From the NCBI GenBank assembly GCA_037974665.1, contig CM075765.1:16983501-17047500 (forward strand): 64,000 bases of DNA, read 5' to 3'. Below are positions 42,044 through 55,600 of the stretch, in pieces. The stretch's first letter is position 1. Each line of letters begins with the position of its first letter. Origin of the DNA: Ehretia macrophylla (lineage: Eukaryota > Streptophyta > Magnoliopsida > Boraginales > Ehretiaceae). The position numbers and the translations under genes are program-made. The notes under the pieces are model-generated. The model searched no databases. It was not told where the DNA came from and saw nothing but the letters and a program-made list of their open reading frames with translations.

Positions 42044-44036
42044 AAGGAACTTTATACCAAAATTACAACTTTCCCGTTAAGATGTGAAATGTGTTCTTTT
42101 TAAATATCTCATCTTTATCGTTGTTTATCAAAGGCATCATAGTGATTCGCTAGTTTCGGACCTTCTGTGCTGCTGCATAAGGTCTAGCAAATGTGTTTGA
42201 CGATGTCGAATTTGGGTTGTCTACGTTTTCTTAACTCAGCCCGATATATGAAAGTGTTAATCTGCAAAAGAGGAGAGGTAAGACTGTCTCGAGCTTTCTT
42301 CCGAAAAGGTTTTGACAGTCAAGTTAGTTTTTTTTTTTTTTTTTTTTTTGTGTGGTGTATGTGTTGTTAGAATTTAATATAATCTTGCGTGTTGAATAAA
42401 ATGCATGTTCAGAAAGCAAATATTGCAATTAACAAAATTAGAAGACTTACTTGTTTGAACAAAACATTATGCAATGCAGTGAATAAATGCATTAGGATCG
42501 AGGCTTAAATTTGATTCAGTGTTCTTAAGACTTAATCGTCCTGCTACGGTACTTACAGTCACTGGCGGTAGTCTTCAGAATATAACGATCATCGACTAAC
42601 GGTAGGAGTACTCCAAACTGTTTAGACTCGGCGAATCAAATAATGCAGAACTCTCTATCTTTTATGCAAAATGTATGTAAATGATTATGAAAACTATATT
42701 TTTTAATGCCAAAACTCCTGGATATTTATAAAGATTTGATGCCTGTTCATAAAAGGTATGAAATTTTTCCTAACTAGTTACACCCATTCGCAGAGGAGAC
42801 GTGTATTTTGAGAAATAAAACTAATTTTGGAAACAAAATAATTTTAACCAAAATATAATCAATTTATTTTCCCAATTTCTCATGCACATATAATTTGGTT
42901 CAAAACCAAATTACAACAGAATGTAGTAGGGTCGGAGAAGCCCAGGAGAGTGATCGTCAAAAGTCTCGAAGCGAGGAGCACCATTTGAATGTTGTAAGTG
43001 TGAGTTAAAAGTGTGTATAATAAAATACGAAGTGGTTTTAGTGAAGATAAATGGTCTTATTTTTTGGGTTAAGTATATATTAATATGATATTGATGATGA
43101 AGCAATGAACATAAAATGTAATATTAAGCCCGTGATTTTAGGCCATGATGGCCGCAATAGGGCTTTTAGTCGTGAGGGGATCAATCATCTTGTTGACTGA
43201 ATTTTTATCTGCTAAGTGAAGGGCTAAAGTTAAGGAAGTAGGATGTGATATTTATCTTGCATAAGCAATCGCTGCGGCAAAGTAAGGATTTTAGAACTGG
43301 GGTAAAATTTAATTAAAAAAATTTGGTTGTATCTTTGAAAAACTTTTACAGTTTTAGTTTTTTTTTCATGAGAAATTTACAGTTTTAGTTTTTTTTTCTT
43401 GATAATTTTTTACAGTTTTAGCTTTTTTTTGAAATATTTTTACAATTTTAATTATTCTGATAAATTTTTACAATTTTATTAAAAAAATTTGATTATGTTT
43501 TCATATTAGGGCTCTTTTAAAGATTTTCTAAACATAAGGTCTAACAAAAGATTTTTTCTCTCTTTACATGAAATAATTCTCACATGTATTTGACTTCTTA
43601 TTTTATGTGAGTAAAAATTTTGACTAATCAAAATTTTTGAAAAATTTTCCCTATATATCACATCAGATAGGATGATTACTTATATCCTATCACATCTACT
43701 TTTTTCCAAAAGATTCGTTGTTGTATTGTCAGAATTGACATGTAGGTCCTGTGTGTTTAGTGTTCAACACAGTAGCGCTGAACATTCACTCAAAAAGTTA
43801 ATAGCTGTATATCTTCGAAGAATATTTATTTGATGCTGAATGATGTTTCAATAATATCTCTTATAACATCATCGCAGCACGTGAAAATTTGAAAAGGAAG
43901 ATTGATCATATATGTGATTGATTAAAATAAAATTTGATATAGTTAAAGAAAAAAAAAATAAATAAATTAAGAAGAAAGTGAAAAAGAAAATAAGAGAATA
44001 AAAGAAATATTAACTGGCATGCCATATAAGGCATAC
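42044..44036. other. MATE2 3' flank and intergenic DNA
   Basis: No gene. An AATAAA at 42396 is a possible polyadenylation signal. A run of more than 18 T is at 42330-42349. ACAGTTTTAGTTTTTTTTTC repeats three to four times at 43340-43450. Frames are short and unsupported. Confidence 0.5.
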
Positions 44037-44799
44037 CAAATGCCACTGTAAGGGATGATAACAAAATAGATAATATATAACATTATTCGATACATAAACA
44101 AGCATTCCTAACAAAAAAAAAAAAGATAAGTAACTATTACTCATTAAAAGTGCTAAATTAAGTTTCTTTAATTTATGACTCACCGTAGATTATTTCTTTA
44201 ATATATAACTTGTGATACTTGTTCTATGAGTCCAAGCTTTAAGTTTTATTGAGAGTTGATATATTTTCCTACATGATATATAGAGTCAAACTATGGCGTT
44301 ACCTACTTTAAAGGGTTGATATATTTTAGTACAAGATAAGTTTTTTGGTAATTTCTTTATTTTTTGTTCACAAGCTTGCACTGGAGTTTAAATAGCTGGA
44401 GGATCTGATATTTGTTCAATTTGTTGTGTCATTGTACATTGGTTTTTGTAAAAATGTCAATATCACAAATAGATATTGATCTTGGACTTGAAAATCAAGA
44501 TGAATACAATACAATTTCTAATTTGCCACGATCAAGTTCAACTTCTTCTCAATACCAAAATTCTCCAGACTTAACCTACATAGGTTTTTTATTATTTAGT
44601 TAATTTTTTAATTAAACGATTCGGATTCAGATATCCATGAATTTTTTAATTCTTATCAAATTCAGTTTTGGTAAGCAGTTTTGAAATCCGACGAATATCT
44701 GATACGGTTTTTTTATTTTAGGAAAAATAAACGGATTCGGATAACATATTTTTTATGGATATCTGATCTGCTGTCATCCCTAAGTGCATGTGGCATTTG
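44037..44799. mobile_element. Inverted-repeat-bounded element of about 760 bp, type uncertain
   Basis: CAAATGCCAC...TAAGGGATGATAACA (44037-44066) is repeated inverted as TGCTGTCATCCCTAA...GTGGCATTTG (44768-44799). TAGGGATGACA is close to plant hAT-type termini. It contains a 63-codon frame (44412-44603, MSISQIDIDLGLENQDE...) that matches nothing I recognise. No target duplication is evident. Confidence 0.45.
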
Positions 44800-45280
44800 T
44801 TCATTTCTTTAAGAAGAGGAGACAAATTTGTTAAGTTTGAAAAATATTGAGAATTTATTAGAATGATTTGAAATATAAAGGGATTAAGTTTTAAAAAAAA
44901 AAGAAAAAAGTAACGTGCCAATAGTGGAAACCGTTTGCGCAATTTAATCTTAGATAGGTTTTACAAACTTCAAAGAACAAGAATTAATTGGTAAAAAACT
45001 CTTTTGGTTTTAACAGTCCTGTTGAAATTGTTGGACCCATGCATGTTGTGATGGGTACATTTTTTGCAACGCTAGAAAAAGCAAGTTCTCCATTAATCCA
45101 AAAACTGTACAAAAATACAAAACATCCTTACAGAAGGCATGCAGTCACGTCAAAATGTTCCTATCAATGTTCCATAAATCAAACATATGATCGAGTTTAT
45201 TTAAGACTCTCTTACAAAAACCACGCTTATCTAATAATCTGACTCAGCAAGTGCTTTCATATGCTTCACATCAAAATTAG
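44800..45280. other. Intergenic DNA, no gene
   Basis: AT-rich. The 84-codon frame at 44988-45242 shows no known motif. Around 45240-45280 weak similarity to MATE2 upstream DNA begins. Confidence 0.45.
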
Positions 45281-45477
45281 TAACGTCAGCGACAATGTGG
45301 TCCACGATATCTATCCGGATCATTATTGCTGATAATTAAGGAGTTGAATGCGGCCGCCGATTAATCGATTCATAGACATTGATTGTAGCGTGAAACTTCT
45401 TAATTTTCAGTTTTTCAATATTCTAATGATTTTTTGCTAAAAGTATTCTAATGCTTCGCTTTTTTTGCAATAAACAA
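45281..45477 (+). repeat. MATE3 upstream segment, distal half
   Basis: Near-identical to 30781-30995 upstream of MATE2 (ACGTCAGCGACAATGTGG to TTTTTGCAATAAACAA). Its continuation is found 17.4 kb to the right at 62885. Confidence 0.82.
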
Positions 45478-46050
45478 TGGGAAAAGGACATTTTGGTCTT
45501 TCAACTATGCACAAAAGATTATTTTGGTCCCTCACCTATAAAAAATGCTTACTTTAGTCCTTCTGTTAAATGTCCTCTATTAAAATTAATTATGATAAGG
45601 GTAAATTCGTCTTTTAGCAAAAAAAAGCAAGAAAGTGGTTTGAAATGCGCATTTTTATCTCGAGTAAAAAAAAAAGTAGTTTGAACGGATTGTTGGAAGA
45701 TTATGATATTCGAACACTAGTTTTATATCCACAGTAGCATTTTCTATTTTTGAACTAACTAAATTTTCATTTACATCTACCCGAACAATTGATGATGATG
45801 ATGATGTTTTAGACATTTGAGCAAATTTGTTAGAATATATCTTTGTGACTTTTTGCCTTGAAGAAACTTTTTTTTTTTTGATGTAGCAAGTAGAATTAAA
45901 GGAAAAGATATGAAAAAAAAGAGATGAGATTAAGACTTAGGCATGGCTAGGTATAAATACCTAGCCATGCCAAAATAGCCATTGGGTTTCAACGGCTAAA
46001 TCCATCGGCTATTTCACAATTTTTTTTTCCTTTTCACTTATGTTCAAAAT
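45478..46050. other. Left part of the DNA inserted into the MATE3 upstream region
   Basis: It begins GGGAAAAGGACATTTTGG, like many plant non-autonomous elements (TGGTCYYTCAACTATG, then TTCGTCTTTTAGC). The right flank 62822-62880 has the related CAATTCTATCTTTTAGCAC. The two sides probably belong to one element later invaded by the hAT element, but its exact ends are unclear. It contains a near-perfect palindrome (45940-45971). The 77-codon frame at 45451-45684 is not supported. Confidence 0.4.
45940..45971. repeat. 32-bp palindrome
   Basis: GGCATGGCTAGGTAT (45940-45954) is followed after AA by its exact inverse (45957-45971): 15-bp perfect arms with a 2-nt centre. Confidence 0.9.
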
Positions 46051-46210
46051 ATGGATAGTAATGGGTATCCGCTCTATCCAAAATCGGCCGATAACCGTCC
46101 AATAAAAAACCGATAACAAAACCTGTTGGGTAAACCGAAATGTTTTGATTTTTATAAGTAGTAACCGATGGATAAACCAATAGGTTTTGGTTTTAGGCGT
46201 AAAAAAAAGC

Positions 46211-47629
46211 TGTCACGCCCCCAAATTTAAAAGGAAAAAAAATTTCGGGACGAGACCGTTGCGAACCCAGTAAGATAAATCTTCTTAAACCCACGAGGCT
46301 CTAATCCTCAACAAAATAAACTATAAATCAATTCAGAGAAATTTTAATCCTTTAATTAAATGCCAACAAAAAATTAATCCTTCAATTACATAACAAGACA
46401 CCAAAATGAATAATTAAATATCTATACTAAAATACAAGAAATATTATTAACATTCTGAACTTGCATCAATTCATGAAACTTCTAGCTTAGCAATTCCAAA
46501 CTAAATTTGTCATTTGCAAAAGTAAGAAAGAGAAAGAGTTGAGCGAAACAATGCTCAGTAAGTAGAATCTATACCCAAGAAAAACTAAGGCTCAAAGAAT
46601 AATAAACAGTAGGACAAATTGATCGATTAAATCAAGCACTAACATAATAGTATAGCAAGTTGTGGATGCTTAGCAGCGTGCACAATACACAATACACAAT
46701 TCATAATCAAAATAGATGACGGCTCATTAACTCCCAACCGTCTAGGATTCGGACACAGCTTGTATAGTTTGTAGGACTTGAATCAATGACTCGTTCTTCG
46801 CTTATCAAAAGAATCAATATAATGGCTTGGAAGGAATCGTGAACAAAGAGTGGAGTAACAATAAATCGAATGAATATTGCAGATTAATAAATGGGGTAGA
46901 CAAAGAAATGGTAAATTCTACATACCTCGATTACAAAATTCACAAAGCCAAATTCTGAAAACTAAAATAAATTCTTCGAATTACATGCCCTAAAATTACA
47001 ATCCGCAAACATAAAAATCAATATTTAAATCTCATGGTTAATATCTCCAAAATTTAAATCTACTTTTAACATATACCGTCATTCTAGTGTAAAATCCAAA
47101 AGCATATTTTAATTCAAGAATTACCTTGGTCACCAAAAGAGAAGAATTAGAAATAGTCTTCGTCCAATATGAGAACTAAATCTCTTGCATGTGGTCTGCC
47201 AAGTGATCATATTCCTCCACCGATTTCTTATTTTTATTTTTTTACTCTCTTCGTTCCTTGCATTTTTTTTCTTTTTGTACTCCATAGTTTTTTCTTCTTT
47301 GGAATTCTATATCAGAGACTATGTTGTGTTTTCTTTTATAACTAGATAACTACTAACCCACTCAATTAGTGTCCCTAGTTTTTAGGCTTTAAATCGTACA
47401 AAATAAAAACTAGAATCCACTATTAACTCATAACTAATCCACTCCTAACTGATTCCTATAAAGTAGTCACCATTTATTTATATTACCTAATATATCAAAA
47501 TTGGTCATAAATAATTCGTTCCCATAAATCAGCCACTAATAATTTATTAACATCCTATAATAATGTCAATCAAAGAGGTATTATCATAAAATAGACAAAG
47601 TCAAAGCCTAAAATTTTGGGGGTGTTACA
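46211..47629 (-). mobile_element. Ty3-type LTR (minus strand), 1.42 kb, with polypurine tract
   Basis: It begins TGTCACGCCCCCAAATTT and ends TTTTGGGGGTGTTACA. On the minus strand, AAGGGGAAAAGGA (47630-47642) directly precedes it, as a polypurine tract precedes a 3' LTR. It has no coding content. Confidence 0.7.
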
Positions 47630-47813
47630 TCCTTTTCCCCTTAACAAAAGTTTTGTCCTCAAAACTTAATCATTAGAAGGATCCTTGAAATCACATGCCA
47701 AACTCTAAACAAATTAACTATAAGTCTAACAGCTCTGTAAGCAGCAAAAGCCTAATTGCCCAACAACCCACTAAGGCCACAAGTGATCAAAACTTATTGC
47801 TCTGATACCATTC
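47630..47813 (-). other. Short internal region with PPT and primer-binding site
   Basis: Only 184 bp separate the two Ty3-type LTRs. GCTCTGATACCA (47799-47810) is, on the minus strand, TGGTATCAGAGC, a perfect initiator tRNA-Met site adjoining the right LTR. No coding sequence is present, so this is a TRIM/LARD-like derivative. Confidence 0.7.
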
Positions 47814-48124
47814 TGTCACGCCCCCAAACTTAATGGAAAAATCTGAGGATGAAATCGCCGTGAACCTAAGAAGATCAATTTCCTAAGCCCGCTAGGCGCT
47901 AAACAAAGCAACTAAAATCCATAAGTAAAACGACAAGCCTTTGGAACATCTATCCAAAAAAATATATATATACAAATTTAGTCGTACTAAGTCTTCAACA
48001 TAAATAAAGGATAAGTCCAAAGGTTACATAACTTTTAAATGAATCCAAATAACGAAATTTGCTAAGTCCATGACGAAGTAACTTTCTAAATAGTTCAAAG
48101 ATCCAAAGAGATCTAACACTACAC

Positions 48125-49687
48125 TGATAAATCCATATTTTTACTAATTTTAACCCATCAAATCATGTATATTGCCTTATTATTTCAAGCTTTATTGTAT
48201 ATTTTACACAATTTTAGTACAATATAGGTTTTAAAGAAGAAATAGCAAAAACGGCCACGAAAACCAACATTTGAACAAGAAATTCAGTGCAGCACTTATG
48301 AAGAATGGTAGAACGGTTTTAAAATGAGCAATTCGGGATTGAATTTGACCAAACCGCGTACGGAAATGGATTCAGGAAGTTGAAAAACCTTGAAATAGAC
48401 CTGGTCAACTTTTTGGTCAATGGTCAAAGTCAACGAGCCAGTCAAAGTCAAAGTTCATCTACTGCAGCCAGAAAGGCGCTCAAGTGCCACTTTTCCGTGC
48501 TTGAGCGCCACTTTTTGCAAATGGCGGACAAATGGACGACAAAGTGTGGAAGGAAAAGATGAAAAAAAATATAACAAATTCATAGTGTAGAAGAGCGCTC
48601 GAGCGCGCCTGACTGGAGCTCGAGCGCCATCCTGAAATTCTGCCTATAAATAGCACGGTTTTCATTGTTGAAAACCATACCATTTTCTCTTCTTAGCTCA
48701 ATTGCTGCTACTCTAGTATTTGTGAAGTGAGTTTTGAGTGTTTTAATTATTATTCTTAGTTGTGTGCAAAGTTTTAATCCCGAGGGGAGGGTCTAGTGAG
48801 TCATCAGCATATCGAAATCATATCGGTCTACCGAAATCCGTTCAACACGATAAGTATTCTTTTATTTCGGTTTTTGTTATGATTTCTTGTACTTTACAGT
48901 TTATCATGGAACACTAGACTCGAGATTCAGGGTAGTACGTGTGAGGTTACTCTTGTACATATGTTTTGATTAAGATTTATTAAAGTCTCTATTTTTATTT
49001 GTAAGTATTCTTTAATTAATTATACGTATACTTGTAGTTATGTTATATTTAATTGAAAGTACATATATGTCCGGTTTTGTAAACCAGTGCCAATACGAGA
49101 CTACCTCGGATGAATTCTAGTCTAGTTGTACCGACACCTCCAGATTACATAAGTGAAAGATTAATTGAGAGATTGGATATCGTTAGGTTGTACTAACACA
49201 TCCAGTCTTGTTAATCAATTAATCTTATCACTTACGTAACTAAAGGCTCATCTCAGTAGCAGGAGCTTGTAACCCTATTTCTGAAGGATTTATCTTTAAT
49301 TTGAATCAATAACTTTGTATTTGCATATACCGAGCTATAACCACCCTGAATCATTAACCCTTTGGATTTTCATTTTTATTGTTAAGTGATATAATTCGTC
49401 AATTTAGTACATTTGTTCAATTCACTTTTGGATCTCGTTACTACCGTATTTTTGGACATTTCTTGGACTTTTGGACTTAATTTACCGTACCTTTGGACTT
49501 TTGGACTTAATCAAACTTATCTGTGATGAGAGATAGTCAAACAATTCTAAATTAAGGACTTAACTTAACTTGATAACCCAATCTCCGTGGACCGACCCTC
49601 TACTCGCCACAGCTAGAGGTAATTCAAGGTAAGCAATATTTCCAATCATTTAACCTTACTATTTTTTAGCGCAAAACGACGCGATCA
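48125..49687 (+). mobile_element. Solo LTR, 1.56 kb
   Basis: It begins TGATAAATCCATATTTTTAC and ends AACGACGCGATCA. A perfect duplication TACAC (48120-48124 and 49688-49692) flanks it. A TATA-like CCTATAAATAGC is at about 48643. The region 48474-48630 has GC-rich inverted repeats (GGCGCTCAAG/CTTGAGCGCC and GCGCTCGAGC/GCTCGAGCGC). The 60- and 67-codon frames there are not genes. Confidence 0.87.
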
Positions 49688-50393
49688 TACACATACTCTA
49701 GAAGGTCTTTTGCTTAAACTGCTTACTCTTGATAACGTCTAGTTTCAACCCAAAGCCAAGTATTTATTTACCACAATTTGTAAAAATATAGATTTCAAGA
49801 AAAATAAAGCTATAAAGTGAGATAATAATCTCTGTAAGTAGTACGACCCCCAAAATAACAACATATCACACTTTTATAACAAAAAATAAATATCTTATAT
49901 ACATTACAGAGTGCTAACAAACATAAATATGATATGCACATAAGAGGTTTTAATTTACCATTCAAAGACTTTAATAAAATCATAACGAAGTATGCAAAAT
50001 TTCTTATAGAAAATATGCGAATACGAATCATCACTTTCTAAAGATATAATGCAAGTACTTACTTATCAAATATATGAAATACATATCACTACTTATCAAA
50101 ATAAACAAAGAACGAAACAACCCAAGATATGTCATAACAAAACATAGCCAAACTTCAAAGAAGTGGATGGTCGAGGCTACAATCCTGGTAGCACAGGTCA
50201 AAGACAAAAAGTGGTTTGTTGTTGCACATACCACAAAGGCAAACTGGAGTCCCAACGAAGCAGTAGTGCACTACCCAAAGAGCGGTGTACAATCCCTACC
50301 ACCAAAGGCTAAACAAAGGCACGACCTCAAAGTATATGGCATAGGGGTCCAAAATAGTTATCTCAAGTTATGGAGTAAATACGAAGTTATAAA

Positions 50394-52656
50394 TGAAGGA
50401 TCTTGTATATTTAGAGCTATGAACATCATCTTGCTAAGAATCGAGCGGAAGCGAAAACATGACATTCAAAATTTTTCAGGAATTCAAAGCAAATGTTCAT
50501 ATGAAACTCTAATCTTAATATCATGTGATTAACATATGCAAAAACATATATATAGCAAGTATATATATTGACAAGTGATAGAAGTAGGAGATACCTCTTG
50601 TAGACAACTCATATGAGGCATAAATCTGAAATTTTATATCACTTGATGGAAGACACCATCCCTTGAAAGCACAAGAGCTCTAGTCCGTCCACACGAGCAA
50701 AAAATGGTTTCTCCACCTTCATGGTTGTTTTGTGCTAGATCTACCACGGAAGATTTATGAGCTTGATTGTAAAGAAAAAAGCAAAACCATTTCCTTCTTC
50801 TTGCATCTAATATGGCTGCGTTTTTCCTTTATTTTTCAGCCATGGAGGTTTTTCTCTTTCAAGAGTTGAAGAAGATTTTTCTTCTTCTCTTTCTTGTTTT
50901 TTATTTTTCTGAAATCAGCCATGGAGGCTTAGCTCTTTTTTTGTGTTTTTCATCCGTGTAGGAGCATGGAGAGAGAGAGAGGAAGACTGCTCTTAGCTCA
51001 CATGAAAACAAAAGACAAGCCTTGTCATCTTTTGTTTCTTTTCCTTACTTTCCTCATTGTTGTTCCCTCTTTTAAACAAAAGAGAAGACAACTTTCTCAA
51101 ATCTTGGTTGTATTGTCTAGCTTTTGTTGAAAGAAAAAACATACACACATATATATATCATATATTGTGTAGTATTTTTCCACTAATGTAATAATATACA
51201 TATATATACTTCATATGTATATTGGGTAGTATTCTTCTACTCATGTAATAATATACATATATATACATCATATGTATATTGTGTAGTATTCTTTCACTAA
51301 GACATTTAAATATTCAACCTAATCACCATTAGTTGAAATTATGAAAACAACTTTTTTATATTTCCACATTTAGCCACAACACTTAATAATAATTACATAT
51401 TGACCACAATAACTTTTAAAGGTCAATCACACCATTGTTAACTCCTTAACAATTCAAGAGAAACAAAATACTATTGTTAATACTTTAACAATTCAAGAAA
51501 AAACTAATTGCAATTGTTAACACTTTAACAACTCAAGAAAAACTAAATCAAGCTCAATAGGAAAAACATTCGTCGTGCTCTATTGTGTGTAACTTTCTAG
51601 ATTCACCGCTATATAGCACTGAAGAAACATTGAACACTTTCAATGTTCATCAAACTATTCGATTTGCTTAGAGAATATCTCCCGTCATTCTCAAAACACC
51701 TTCAAAGTTTTTGAGTGACGTTCTAGCTACTAACGTATCAAAGATAGTTTATAAAGCAATGAAGTCTTATTCAAGTGAATCTATTTATGGTCACCGATTA
51801 TCGTGCAATCCAATCCTTCCATTAATTGTCCCGTCGAGCAAGAACTATGATTCGATTAAGTTCATAAACTCGATACCATGCATAGATCTAATTGGTGTAA
51901 TGAGAGACGACACATAGAAAACCCCTTTTTCCATCATTCATACCTCGGCCAAGGATTTCCTCATTAAACAACCAAGTTTAGATCGCATAGGACATCGTCT
52001 CACGCTGGAGGTTAATGGATCCTATCTTGACTACTACCTGTCAATGAACGAATGAAACTGCGAGAGAACGCATCTTATCTCTTTTGTCAAAACAATCATT
52101 GTCCAAACGCTAGAATCAAACCCCAATATAGATGACAGCCGTAATGTCTCAAGTCTAAGTATTACATGCACAATCACAACGAATAACAAATTATTAATCT
52201 GAAGTCATGTAATTTGTTATTCACGTCACATTCAGTGATCTATTCAACTAATAGTCACCCACATATTTGTTAATCGCATCCCTATACTGTTATGGCACGT
52301 GGCTCACCATCCTTTATCATTAACATCCATATGTTAATCAAAGGTAACAACACATGTGATAGTCCGTAATAGATTATCGAAGTCCCGATCAAATAATCTA
52401 AGGTCTATGAATATTTTAAGTATTTATCATATTAAGGAAATACGGTAACATATTCTAAACGCTTTTAGAATACATTCCTATAATGAAAATACTAGGGACT
52501 CATTCATACACATAAAAGAAGGAGAATATGAATGTGCTAATTATGTCAATATGAAAACACACATATATAGACATAGATGCCATAATGTACAAGTTAATGT
52601 CAAAATGCTTAAATATATGTCATCCAAATATGTAGCATTAGGGCATATCTCTAACA
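50394..52656 (-). repeat. 3' LTR of the decayed copia element
   Basis: 2263 bp. The 68-codon frame at 51711-51917 recurs in the other LTR and is not a gene. Confidence 0.88.
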
Positions 52657-55600
52657 ATCTCCCACTTGCACTAATGCTATGTTACATAGTATTAGCACAA
52701 CATACAATGGTATCGAATATCCATCTTCTCAAAACGAGGAACTAGCTGTGACAGATTCATAGCTACGGTTAGTGGGTCAGCTACATCGAGAGACGTGGCT
52801 GTTTTTGCAAAGACATATCTCAATATGATAATTGGCTACAAATACAACACATGAAGATGAAAACACTTTTCCAAATGTTTGGACATACAGTGAGACCTGG
52901 GTTCCATAAGCTTGTGCAGTAGCTCCGTATTAGTCATAACACAAAAGCATCACAACTTAACGATGGGAACCATAACCAACTCGTATGATTTCCTCGATCC
53001 AAACAACTTCTTTCCTAATATTACATATCACAAAAGACATGAGTTATGTAATGGAATCTACAGTTTGTTCAGAACCTTTCTAACTTACTGAGCTCCCACT
53101 ACAAATAAATATGAATCCTAACATAGACATTCTATTATAAGTTTCAGATTAAGAATCTGAACTAGTAAATCCGTCACTACGAAATTTACCTCCTCCATAA
53201 ACTAAAATATATCTTTAGTGCTTCCCAAGTACTTAAGAATATATTTCAATTATATCAACCATTCTGAAACTTGGATTGGACTGATATTTACTCGTAACAA
53301 TTTACAGTTTATGCAATATCAAGTCTTGTACATAGTATAACAAATATGAAGTTACAATAACTTTGAATACAAATTTGCTACGCAACTAGAGTTTCTTGAA
53401 CACCTTCAAAAATACTCTTATGTACAATCTCAGGAATATGCCGAGTAATCTATTTGTACTATCTTATAGCTACAAATTCACAAGATACGAACGACAAGTT
53501 CTAAATGGAAAACATTTAATATGACTAGACTATAATTAATATCACAACAGATATATCATCAACTATGATATTGAAGTCATCATTATTGCAATCATAGAAA
53601 AGTGGATGCGCTCCCACTATTCTTTTGCAATCACAAGGTTCATCTACATTTTAAATGAAATCTAACTCTTTAATCTCATTTGAAATGAGTGAAACATTTC
53701 TAAGGAATTCACTTAAAAATTCACAAGTGGATTTATCAAGTATGCACATATTACTCATATCAATAGATCAGAAATATCAATATAGTAATACAATGTGCTA
53801 TAATGACTAGCATAATACAACGAGACTAAAGCACAATAATTGGTAAAAGGACTTCATCATAGCTAATACTTTGGCTTTGATGATATCTTTTAGAAACCAA
53901 TATAGCTATAAAAGGTCATTACCTTTTTCTATTAACTTCAACCTTTATCTCGGAGATCAATATCTAGATTAAGATAAAGTATATGGAGTCTCATTATTAT
54001 GCTTTGCATTATATAGTTTCTTAGAGTCGTTATCAAATATACTGTTTCTTTGTAAATCATAGGATCAACTAATTGATAATTATCTCAAATTTACAAACAA
54101 CGTTTGTGCATCCCAAAAGGATATCCATATATTCCTTTTAAGTATGAAATACACTACTAGATTTGCAAAGATATTGTGTGATGACTCATCACGGACCTTA
54201 TTGAATAGATTCATTACTTTGGTCTAGGTGATTTTATAGCTTTAGAGGATACATCCTCAATTTCTATTTTATTATAAAGTAACATCTTCTTGAACAAAAC
54301 CTTTTCTTCAAGAAAGATTGCAATATAATAGATCAATAGACATTGATCACTAAATAGAAATTATATCATACAAAACTAGGATATACTATAAAATTAACTT
54401 TAACAAAAACTCCCACTAGTCCTTTAAAAAACTTTTCAATAAAAGTAGGACAAACCAAAATTAACACATTTAATACTTGGTTGACATCTAACTTATATCA
54501 AATATAAGGTTCTAGCAATAGTAGGCAGTTACTATTCAATATAATATTAAATTAAGGAAAGCATGACCCACAAATAAATAAAATGATTAGTCAAACTAAT
54601 CAACAACTTTACTACGTCCAACAAAGCACGGTTTCTTCACTAAGAAAACCCTATTTATTTGTGGTACATCGGGCATTATTAATTTCGATACTATATCAAA
54701 ATTTTAGGATACTCAAATAAAATAGTACTTAAGTATTTTGCCTTCATGATCTAATCATAAGACACTAATATATTTTTCTATACGAGCCTATTCTCAAATA
54801 GCTCTAAATACATCAACATATACTAATCCAAATAAGCTAGTAGTTTTAATCCTTTATCAAACAAAGGATGACTTGGTTACCTTTCCAATAAATAAGATGT
54901 ATAAGTTGATCAAACCAACTTAATCATCATCTTATTTTTAGAAAAACCTAATCATGTAGAAACTACAATTAATTTGGATCATTTGAGTAATCTTAAAATT
55001 TGGTGGATGGTTATAACGGCAGTCAATATGTTTGCAATACATTCTTTCGTCCATATCAAGATAATAAAGACTACACCATAATGCGCTTTTACAATCTTTA
55101 GGAATATACATTTTATTCCTAATATCATTTAGGTATAAACCTTAAAATACAAAATATGTCAAGAAGGCATCCAAACAAATTGTCTTTAGCTAACGCAACA
55201 ACCTTTGTTTCATTTGCTAACACTTAAAACATTCCACACTTCCAAAAGTACACTACTGAGATTAAGATTCTATCCTCGAACACATTTACTAATGTTTCAC
55301 TAGAATCCATAAAGTAGTACCAATCACAATGAAAGAAGATTTATAATTCATAGTAGCTTTACAACCTTGACATTCAAGCTATAAAGATACTTTGGATTAA
55401 AACCTCTTTTAACGTCCGGTTTTAAGGCTATGAAAATATCTTTTACACATGCCTATACAATCCTTAATTTTCTTCTTAGATATGCTCCCACTGGCTAATA
55501 GAAATCATCTATTTTTGCCTTTCTTCTTTGCATTACCATTAACCAAAGAGGAAATACAAATATAAGAATGAATTCCATTTATATCTAATATCATGCATTA

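Noticed and set aside
50074-50532. A 152-codon + strand frame.
   Set aside because: It spans the boundary between an LTR piece and the inserted copia LTR at 50394, so it cannot be an ancestral gene, and no family is recognisable.
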